Source: Thermomicrobiales bacterium
Lineage (GTDB): Bacteria; Chloroflexota; Limnocylindria; Limnocylindrales; CSP1-4
Assembly: GCA_004525275.1 (NCBI GenBank)
Contig: SPCO01000113.1
Location: 1-5,650, forward strand
Direction: 5' to 3'
Length of the DNA: 5,650 bases
In this document: piece by piece, positions 1-4,482 of the stretch
How the letters are laid out: each line of letters starts with the position of its first letter
Position numbering within the stretch: the stretch's first letter is position 1
Notes under the pieces: model-generated
The model's input: the letters and a program-made list of their open reading frames with translations, nothing else
Told to the model about the DNA's origin: nothing
The model's database searches: none
Position numbers and translations under genes: made by a program

Positions 1-36
1 ATCCACCGCGGCCGTCTGATCCACCGCGGCCGTCTC
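1..36 (-). repeat. 18-bp tandem repeat in the channel C-terminal tail
   Basis: Bases 1-18 and 19-36 are identical except for the last base (g versus c). In the channel reading frame this gives two TAAVD(Q) units (ETAAVDQTAAVD). The array sits exactly at the window edge, so its true copy number is unknown; 18 bp keeps frame. Confidence 0.8.
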
Positions 37-720
37 ATCCGCCTTGGGCTCAGATGGGGACAGGAAGAAGTTGGCCAGGAAGCCTGACAGGACACCGAAC
101 AGTCCCACTCCAGCCGCGAGTACCAGGAATGCCGACACCCGACCCCCGAGGGTGACCGGGAACTTGTCGCCGTAGCCGACGGTCGTGATGCTGACGAAGG
201 CCCACCAGATCGCATCACCGCCCGTCGTGATGTTTGCATCGGGCGCACTCGCCTCGAATGAGACGACGAGCATGCTCCCGAACTCGATGACGACGAGGAC
301 CATGAAGATCACGACGAGCAGCGCGTTATCGGCCCGATGTTTGAGGAACGATCGAACGACGTTGCTCAGGCCGTATTCGCTCATGAGGCGCGTGACCCGC
401 ACGAGACGGAAGATGCGGAACAGCTTGAAGAACGAAGGCAGACTGCCCAGGAGATCCAGCCATCCCCGCTGATCGATGAAGTACGTCCTGCGTGGATGCG
501 AGCGCAACAGGCGGGACGAGAAGTCGACGAGGAAGATGAACGTGATCGGGATGTCTAACAGCTGCGCGATCGTCTTGATGTTTGCGTTGAACGGCAGCAC
601 GCTGATCGCGAGGTTGATCAGTGAGATGATCGCCAACAACCCGATGAAGATCTCGTACCCGGGGGCTTGGAGTTCCGCTGGTCGCTGGCGCTCTTCGTCG
701 CTGGCGGCTTGGGTTGTCAT
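1..720 (-). CDS. Voltage-gated potassium channel (6-TM ion transport family), 3' end cut by window edge
   Basis: 240 residues are visible from the ATG at 718-720 and no stop occurs before base 1. The potassium selectivity filter TTVGYGD lies at residues 179-185 (DNA 166-186), preceded by the pore helix GGDAIWWAFVSI. A textbook voltage-sensor S4 is seen at 99-111, KLFRIFRLVRVTR, with a basic residue at every third position (K99, R102, R105, R108, R111). Likely segments are S1 about 22-42, S2 about 50-72 with acidic D56 and D66, S3 about 86-97 (GWLDLLGSLP), S5 about 131-153 and S6 about 194-219. The family conducts K+ across the cytoplasmic membrane as a tetramer, gated by voltage. After S6 there is only a short polar tail that enters a tandem repeat, so no RCK/TrkA_N domain is visible. 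The start is supported by GGAG at 730-733 with a 9-base spacer and by the absence of upstream in-frame starts nearby. The family is certain; its physiological role is not. Confidence 0.95.
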   Translation of the reverse strand, partial: MTTQAASDEERQRPAELQAPGYEIFIGLLAIISLINLAISVLPFNANIKTIAQLLDIPITFIFLVDFSSRLLRSHPRRTYFIDQRGWLDLLGSLPSFFKLFRIFRLVRVTRLMSEYGLSNVVRSFLKHRADNALLVVIFMVLVVIEFGSMLVVSFEASAPDANITTGGDAIWWAFVSITTVGYGDKFPVTLGGRVSAFLVLAAGVGLFGVLSGFLANFFLSPSEPKADETAAVDQTAAVD

Positions 721-729
721 CTGGGCACA

Positions 730-753
730 CTCCGACTGCTGGGCGAATCGGAG
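730..753 (-). promoter_or_regulatory. Ribosome binding site of the channel gene inside a small hairpin
   Basis: Read on the minus strand, CTCCGA (753-748), a 12-base loop and TCGGAG (735-730) form a perfect 6-bp stem. The GGAG within the 3' arm is the best Shine-Dalgarno match for the channel start, 9 bases before the ATG. The pairing would hide the ribosome binding site. Whether it forms in RNA is inference, because the transcription start is unknown and might lie within the 5' arm. Confidence 0.4.
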
Positions 754-822
754 CGAGCCTAGCGCATGCGTGAGCGCGCGAGGTCACGGGAACCGCGTGT
801 CACCCGCTGCCGTCCGGGCGCC

Positions 823-1248
823 ATGAAGCACCGCATCACGTTGATGGTCGCGACGGGCGCGCTTTCGATCGCCCTCGTCGGCTGCAACGTGGGTCCGACA
901 GGATCCGTGCGGCCCGATGAGTCGACGATCCGCGGCAGCGCAGTGGCAGGGCCCGTGTGTCCGGTGGAGACGATCCCGCCGGACCCGGACTGCGCCGCTC
1001 GACCCGTGGCTGGTGCCGTGCTGATCGTCCGTGATGCAGGGGGTCAGGAGATCGCCCGAGCCACCACTGATGCCGGTGGTGCGTTCTCCGTGAGCATCCA
1101 CGCTGGGGAGTACGTCCTCGAGCCGCTCTCGGTCGACGGACTCCTCGGGACACCGTCAGCCCAGGCAGTCGCCATCGGGCCGGGTGAGACCATCGAGATC
1201 GATTTCGACTATGACACCGGGATCCGCGGGCCAGCCGTCGCCCCATGA
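823..1248 (+). CDS. Small lipoprotein with a conserved Cys-pair, DTGIR-ending beta domain
   Basis: 141 residues. The N-terminus MKHRITLMVATGALSIALVGC is a lipoprotein signal peptide: basic n-region, hydrophobic core and lipobox LVGC, with C21 as the predicted lipidated residue, so the protein should be anchored on the outer face of the cytoplasmic membrane. The mature part has a pattern I recall from many uncharacterised high-GC bacterial lipoproteins: GPVCPVETIPPDPDC (C46 and C57, a probable disulfide), then RPVAGAVLIVRDAGGQEIARATTDAGGAF, resembling a carboxypeptidase-regulatory-like (CarboxypepD_reg/SpaA-type) beta sandwich, and YDTGIR near the end. No enzymatic motif is seen and the function is unknown. 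An in-frame ATG at 766 would add 19 Arg-rich residues before the signal peptide, so 823 is preferred although no good Shine-Dalgarno precedes it. It is transcribed away from the channel gene, with 102 bases between the starts. Confidence 0.85.
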   Translation: MKHRITLMVATGALSIALVGCNVGPTGSVRPDESTIRGSAVAGPVCPVETIPPDPDCAARPVAGAVLIVRDAGGQEIARATTDAGGAFSVSIHAGEYVLEPLSVDGLLGTPSAQAVAIGPGETIEIDFDYDTGIRGPAVAP

Positions 1249-1263
1249 ACCCAACCTGAATCA

Positions 1264-1297
1264 GAAGACCCGGCTCCCTCAGTGGAGCCGGGTCTTC
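1264..1297. terminator. Perfect 14-bp hairpin between convergent genes, likely bidirectional terminator
   Basis: Bases 1264-1277 (gaagacccggctcc) are the exact reverse complement of 1284-1297, with a 6-base loop. It lies 16 bases after the lipoprotein stop and 48 bases beyond the stop of the converging surface-protein gene. Neither side has a proper T-run, so it is either a tract-less intrinsic terminator or an mRNA 3'-end stabiliser. A minor 5-bp hairpin (1317-1331) stands closer to the surface-protein stop. Confidence 0.75.
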
Positions 1298-1344
1298 GCT
1301 AGTACCTGGGCAGATCGCCGGTCTCGCCGGCGGCTAGTCCTCGA

Positions 1345-2097
1345 TCAGCGGCGAGGGCGGGCCGGTGTCAGGGCGACGGCTCCAAGGCCGATCGCACCGA
1401 AGACAAGGAACAGGATCGGGAGAAGATCGGTCGACCCATTGGTCGTTCCGCCGGCCACGTCCGTCGGAGGAGCGGTCGGGTCGCCTGGGACATCAGTCTC
1501 GGCTTCGACTCCCCCGGTGGGGGTTGTCGTGGGCTCTTCGGTCGGCTCTTCGGTCGGCGGGGTCGACGGCTCTTCGGTCGGCTCTTCGGTCGGCGGGGTC
1601 GACGGCTCTTCGGTCGGCTCTTCGGTCGGCGGGGTCGACGGCTCTTCCGTGGGCTCTTCGGTCGGCGGGTCGGTCTTCTGCTCGTCCACTTCGACACAGA
1701 AGACGGTGTGGCTCACGACCGGCACGTTCAGCCCGCCGTTCTCCGGCGAGACCAGATCGGTGTCCGACGTGACCGACGGTGAGTAGGCGTACTCGTTGTA
1801 AGCCTCGCCACCCTTGACGAAGGCGACGGCGACCGTCCCACCTGTCGCAGAGAAGTCGATCGAGTTGTCGGCGTGGTAGGTGACGTTGACGGTGACTCCA
1901 CCGAGCGTGCCGGACAGAGCGCCGCCGGCGATCTCAAGCGCCTCGCTGCCATCCGGGCAATCTGCAGCGTAGGTTCCGCTGGCGGTGATGTTCCCCTCGT
2001 GGAAAGTCGGAATGACGGATGCCGCGGACGTGGCGCCAACGGCACCGATCGTGAGCGCGACAGCACCGGCGATGGCGCTGAACCTCCGGAGTTTCAT
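1345..2097 (-). CDS. Secreted, membrane-anchored surface protein with Thr/Glu/Pro-rich repeat stalk
   Basis: 250 residues. A Sec signal peptide (MKLRRFSAIAGAVALTIGAV, cleavage probably after A26) leads into a beta-rich domain at about 28-137. The TEEP-rich stalk follows at 142-189, then a flexible Gly/Thr linker, a transmembrane helix at about 225-243 (DLLPILFLVFGAIGLGAVAL) and a basic tail TPARPRR, so the globular domain should stand outside the cell on a stiff acidic stalk. There is no LPxTG, hence no sign of sortase anchoring. The domain carries VKGG (94-97), YNEYAY, SDTDL, SPENGG and SHTVFC (129-134); C47 and C134 could form a disulfide. I recall similar KGG...SD..L..SH..FC arrangements in uncharacterised exported proteins of high-GC bacteria, but know no function. 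The open frame continues upstream to 2868 over argS; the start at 2097 is chosen because a strong ribosome binding site and a clean signal peptide begin there. Confidence 0.88.
   Translation of the reverse strand: MKLRRFSAIAGAVALTIGAVGATSAASVIPTFHEGNITASGTYAADCPDGSEALEIAGGALSGTLGGVTVNVTYHADNSIDFSATGGTVAVAFVKGGEAYNEYAYSPSVTSDTDLVSPENGGLNVPVVSHTVFCVEVDEQKTDPPTEEPTEEPSTPPTEEPTEEPSTPPTEEPTEEPSTPPTEEPTEEPTTTPTGGVEAETDVPGDPTAPPTDVAGGTTNGSTDLLPILFLVFGAIGLGAVALTPARPRR
1532..1675 (-). repeat. 36-bp in-frame tandem repeat, four copies (three identical)
   Basis: Units 1532-1567, 1568-1603 and 1604-1639 are identical base for base; 1640-1675 is a diverged fourth copy. Each unit contains two identical 12-base blocks (ggctcttcggtc) plus ggcggggtcgac. 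On the coding strand each unit encodes PSTPPTEEPTEE. The unit length is a multiple of three, so copy-number change would alter stalk length without breaking the frame. Confidence 0.95.
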
Positions 2098-2103
2098 CGT
2101 AAA

Positions 2104-2112
2104 TCTCTCCCC
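2104..2112 (-). promoter_or_regulatory. Ribosome binding site of the surface-protein gene
   Basis: On the minus strand GGGGAGAGA precedes the ATG at 2095-2097; its GGAG (2107-2110) lies 9 bases from the start codon. This site decides the start of the surface-protein gene against the much longer upstream open frame. Confidence 0.75.
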
Positions 2113-2195
2113 GATCTCTTCTGGCACAGGCTGTTTGGATGATCGACCTGCGGGACCCCGTACCTCTGCCCGCATGTCATGAGTGCGATCCCTGA

Positions 2196-2225
2196 ATGAT
2201 GGCGGTCGGTCCCACCCTTTGTCCA
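2196..2225 (-). promoter_or_regulatory. Candidate promoter of the surface-protein gene
   Basis: On the minus strand TGGACA (2225-2220) matches five of six bases of the -35 consensus and is followed after 18 bases by CATCAT (2201-2196), four of six of the -10 consensus. It would give a leader of roughly 90 bases before the ATG at 2097. This is found by eye only; with this base composition chance matches are common. Confidence 0.3.
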
Positions 2226-2245
2226 GTACGAATGGGGTATCCACC

Positions 2246-2308
2246 TGCGCACCGGACTGCCCGCCACTCCACCAGTCCCGCCAGCTTGTACGACGAAGTC
2301 GGTGCGCA
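2246..2308. repeat. Inverted repeat in the divergent intergenic region
   Basis: tgcgcaccg (2246-2254) is the exact reverse complement of cggtgcgca (2300-2308). Beyond a single bulged g, act (2256-2258) also pairs with agt (2297-2299). About 38 bases lie inside. It sits between the two divergent starts, upstream of both candidate promoters, so it could be an operator for either gene. Apart from this and the promoter candidates I see nothing else in 2098-2388. Confidence 0.4.
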
Positions 2309-2375
2309 CATGCAACGAGAGGCAGGACTGACCCAGGACTAATGGCATGGCCCCGGCTCCACGCTGACCAGCAGG

Positions 2376-2381
2376 TACCAT
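2376..2381 (+). promoter_or_regulatory. Candidate -10 element of argS with near-leaderless start
   Basis: TACCAT fits a TANNNT -10 box and ends 7 bases before the GTG start, the spacing expected if transcription begins at or next to the start codon. No -35-like sequence is seen at the proper distance and no convincing Shine-Dalgarno precedes the GTG, which fits a leaderless mRNA. Evidence is weak. Confidence 0.3.
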
Positions 2382-2388
2382 TTGTCTC

Positions 2389-4101
2389 GTGTCTGATGAC
2401 CCACTGCCTCGCGTGTTCGCAGCCGAGCCGATCCGCACCCAGGTCCGGGCAGCCGTAGCCCGCGCCTGGCGAGACGCGATCGAGAGCGGCGCGCTCCCGC
2501 CCATTCCGGGCGACACGCCAGTTCCCGAGGTCGATGTCGAGCGCCCATCCGACCCAGCCCATGGCGACTTCGCGAGCAACCTGGCGATGCGTCTGGCGCG
2601 GCCGTACCGGATGGCTCCAGCGGTCATCGCCGAGGCCCTGGCCACTCAGCTTGAGCGGGCGGCGGCTGAACCGACGACTTCGACACCCGTCGCCACTGCC
2701 GAGGTCGCGGCCCCGGGATTCCTGAACATGCGCCTGGGCGATGCCGCGCTGGAGACGACGGTCGCCGCGGTCCTCGACGATCCAGCGGGGTGGGGTCGGG
2801 TCGAGGCGCGCGGCGCCCGCACAGTCAACGTGGAATTCGTGTCTGCGAACCCGACCGGGCCGCTGCATGTTGGCAACGCCCGCGGCGCATTCATCGGTGA
2901 CCTGCTCAGCCGTGTGCTCGAGGCGGGCGGCCAGCGGGTCACCCGGGAGTACTACTTCAACGACTCGGGCGGTCAGATCCGGAACCTCGGCGCGACCGTC
3001 GCCGCTCTCCGGCGAGGTGATCCCATCCCGGAGGATGGATACAAGGGGACCTACGTCGACGAGTTGGCCGATTCGCTACCGGACGACGTCTGGTCGACTG
3101 CGACGGCGCCCGGAGCCGACACGGATGGCCTGATCGGCAAATGGGCGGCCGGCCGAGTCCGCCTCGGCATCGAGGCGAGCCTGGAGGGCCTGGGCGTCCA
3201 TTTCGATGTCTGGACGAGCGAGGCACGACTCCATGACGAGGGCTGGGTGACGCGGGCGGTCGAGCGCCTGCGCGAACACGGCCACGTGTACGACCAGGAT
3301 GGCGCCGTCTGGTTCCGTTCGACTGCCTTCGGTGACGACAAGGACCGGGTCATCCTCCGCTCGAACGGTGAGCCGACCTACTTCGCCGCCGACATCGGTT
3401 ATGTGACCGAGAAGTTCAGCCGCGGCTTCGACCATCTCATCTACATCTGGGGGGTCGACCACCACGGGACGGTCGCCCGCCTGCGCAACGCTGCGGGCGC
3501 GATGGGCTACGACCGCGAGGCCGTCCAGATCCTCCTGTATGCCTGGGTCCATGTCATCCGTGACGGCGGTCAGGTTTCGATGTCCAAGCGGCGTGGAGAC
3601 TTCGTCACCCTCGACGAGTTCCTGGGCGAGGTCGGGCCCGATGCTGCGCGCTGGTTCTTCGCGTCACGCGCCGTGACGACCGAGATCGACTTCGATATCG
3701 AGATCTTCAAGAAACAGACCAACGAGAACCCGGTCTACTACGTGCAGTACGCGCATGCCCGGATCGCATCGATCCTGCGCAAGGCGGCCGAGGCCGGCCT
3801 CGCGCCCGCGGGCGACGTCACCGGGGCCTTGCTCGGCGCCCCCGAGGCTGCATTGGCCAGGGCCATTGTCCGATTCCCCGAGGTCGTCGAGGACGCGGTC
3901 GCCTCCGAGGAAACACTCGGATTGACCGCCTATGCGACCGACCTGGCCACGACTTTCCATGGGTTCTACCGAGACGCGCGCGTGGTCGATCAGGACGCTC
4001 CGGCTCGATCCGCGTCCCGGCTCGCGCTGGCGAGCGCCGCCCGGATCACCCTGGCCAACACCCTGGCCCTGCTCGGGATCTCCGCACCGGACTCGATGTA
4101 G
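2389..4101 (+). CDS. argS: Arginyl-tRNA synthetase (class I), complete
   Basis: 570 residues, a normal length for ArgRS, GTG start and TAG stop. The enzyme charges tRNA-Arg with arginine using ATP in the cytosol. The N-terminal Add-1 domain for tRNA recognition is marked by PSDPAHGDFASNLA (54-67). The catalytic Rossmann fold has the HIGH-type signature HVGN (160-163) in NPTGPLHVGNARGAF, and DLL, NDSGGQI and YIWGVDHHG follow in family order. The KMSKS-type loop is SMSKRRG (397-403), with Ser instead of Lys in the first position and the second lysine (K400) kept; variation here is common in ArgRS. NPVYYVQYAHARI (447-459) opens the DALR anticodon-binding domain, which ends RITLANTLALLGISAP. The next in-frame ATG lies inside the Add-1 domain, so GTG at 2389 is the plausible start. 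It stands alone: the genes on both sides point the other way. Confidence 0.98.
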   Translation: MSDDPLPRVFAAEPIRTQVRAAVARAWRDAIESGALPPIPGDTPVPEVDVERPSDPAHGDFASNLAMRLARPYRMAPAVIAEALATQLERAAAEPTTSTPVATAEVAAPGFLNMRLGDAALETTVAAVLDDPAGWGRVEARGARTVNVEFVSANPTGPLHVGNARGAFIGDLLSRVLEAGGQRVTREYYFNDSGGQIRNLGATVAALRRGDPIPEDGYKGTYVDELADSLPDDVWSTATAPGADTDGLIGKWAAGRVRLGIEASLEGLGVHFDVWTSEARLHDEGWVTRAVERLREHGHVYDQDGAVWFRSTAFGDDKDRVILRSNGEPTYFAADIGYVTEKFSRGFDHLIYIWGVDHHGTVARLRNAAGAMGYDREAVQILLYAWVHVIRDGGQVSMSKRRGDFVTLDEFLGEVGPDAARWFFASRAVTTEIDFDIEIFKKQTNENPVYYVQYAHARIASILRKAAEAGLAPAGDVTGALLGAPEAALARAIVRFPEVVEDAVASEETLGLTAYATDLATTFHGFYRDARVVDQDAPARSASRLALASAARITLANTLALLGISAPDSM

Positions 4102-4116
4102 GAACCGGGAGCCGGC

Positions 4117-4146
4117 GCTGGGCCGGGCCATACGAACTCGCTAGCC
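4117..4146. repeat. Imperfect direct repeat, left copy
   Basis: Aligned without gaps to 4453-4482, this copy matches at 26 of 30 positions. Shared blocks are ggccgggcc, cgaac and cgctagcc; the mismatches are single bases between them. It begins 16 bases after the argS stop codon. Confidence 0.75.
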
Positions 4147-4180
4147 GCGCCCCGAGCGTTGCACCCAGGTCCTGGGCCGC

Positions 4181-4199
4181 GCGCCGACGGGGTCGGCGC
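4181..4199. terminator. GC-rich hairpin after argS, candidate terminator
   Basis: gcgccgac (4181-4188) and gtcggcgc (4192-4199) form a perfect 8-bp stem with a 3-base loop. It is the strongest simple hairpin downstream of argS, about 80 bases after the stop. There is no T-tract, so the role is inferred; the palindrome cccaggtcctggg (4164-4176) lies just before it. Confidence 0.4.
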
Positions 4200-4392
4200 C
4201 GCCGTTTCGGCGCCGGCGTTTCGGCGCCAGGCGCTCGTAGCGGCCGTTCAGCGTCCGTGCACCCCTTCCTCGATCGCCGAAACGGCGCCAGGCGCCCAGA
4301 ATGGACTCGATTCACCATCGTTCGTTGTCGAGTGGTCCGCCACTGACCCCTCGAAACAGTGTCGATAGTCCGTTCAGTCGCCTGGCGCCGAA
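4195..4392. repeat. Cluster of GGCGCC-centred palindromic repeats
   Basis: Six GGCGCC sites occur at 4195, 4209, 4223, 4284, 4291 and 4384. Several share longer context: ttcggcgccaggcg at 4220-4233 recurs with two changes at 4281-4294 and as a perfect 14-bp inverted copy at 4379-4392. gtttcggcgcc is directly repeated at 4204 and 4218. cgccgtttcggcg (4200-4212) is the exact reverse complement of 4275-4287, and each of these two can also fold on itself (5-bp stem, 3-base loop). REP-like non-coding repeats or a structured 3' region are possible identities. Confidence 0.7.
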
Positions 4393-4437
4393 TCGGCCCC
4401 GATCGTCCTAGCCGTAGCCACCACGGCGACCCCCGGG

Positions 4438-4463
4438 CGGCTCGGCCGGACGGCTCGGCCGGG
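4438..4463. repeat. 13-bp tandem duplication
   Basis: cggctcggccgga (4438-4450) is followed at once by cggctcggccggg (4451-4463), differing only in the final base. It lies just outside the stop of the metallopeptidase gene and runs into the right copy of the bracketing direct repeat. Confidence 0.75.
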
Positions 4464-4482
4464 CCGTTCGAACCCGCTAGCC
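4453..4482. repeat. Imperfect direct repeat, right copy, overlapping a stop codon
   Basis: Partner of 4117-4146, 336 bases apart, 26 of 30 positions identical. Its cgctagcc block includes the minus-strand TAG stop (4477-4479) of the metallopeptidase gene, so the left copy may be a displaced duplicate of that gene end. Confidence 0.75.

Larger units (their letters stand above)
4102..4476. other. Convergent intergenic region, repeat- and palindrome-rich, no gene seen
   Basis: 375 bases separate the argS stop from the stop of the converging metallopeptidase gene. The open frames here are low in complexity and show no start signals or family resemblance. The stretch instead holds a bracketing direct repeat, a strong hairpin, a cluster of GGCGCC-centred palindromes and a 13-bp tandem duplication, listed separately. 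Apart from these, 4297-4378 is unremarkable except for a weak inverted repeat actcga/tcgagt (4305-4310 and 4328-4333). I find no tRNA-like, tmRNA-like or RNase P-like motif. Confidence 0.75.

Noticed and set aside
1532..1675. 36-bp direct repeats resembling CRISPR repeat length.
   Set aside because: The units are directly adjacent with no spacers, and they encode an in-frame Thr/Glu/Pro stalk.
1184..1786. Plus-strand 200-residue open frame with GSSVGSSVGGVD repeats.
   Set aside because: It is the antisense shadow of the 36-bp repeat array and overlaps the end of the lipoprotein gene in another frame; no start signal.
2207..2218. Minus-strand AGGGTGGGACCG resembles the T-box antiterminator consensus (AGGGTGGNACCGCG).
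   Set aside because: It is oriented away from argS, the final CG of the motif is missing, no Stem I with specifier loop or terminator is evident, and the downstream gene is a surface protein unrelated to amino acid supply.
2098..2868. Minus-strand open frame continuing upstream of the surface protein across the 5' part of argS (frame 1345-2868).
   Set aside because: The extension is antisense to unmistakable argS sequence, reads as Arg/Gly-rich composition, and a clear ribosome binding site plus signal peptide start the gene at 2097.
3076..4131. Minus-strand frames of 155-158 residues opposite argS.
   Set aside because: They are antisense shadows caused by GC-rich codon usage in a complete, well-conserved argS.
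4159..4368. Plus-strand 69-residue open frame in the intergenic region.
   Set aside because: It begins with TTG, has no ribosome binding site, and its sequence is dictated by the palindromic repeats.
4147..4452. Possible insertion sequence or MITE between the direct repeats.
   Set aside because: No terminal inverted repeats abut the direct repeats and no transposase remnant is readable; kept only as one of several explanations in the findings.
4456..4482. gttcgaac near 4466-4473 looks like a tRNA T-loop.
   Set aside because: The flanking bases do not form a T-stem, and no acceptor, D or anticodon arm can be laid out around it.
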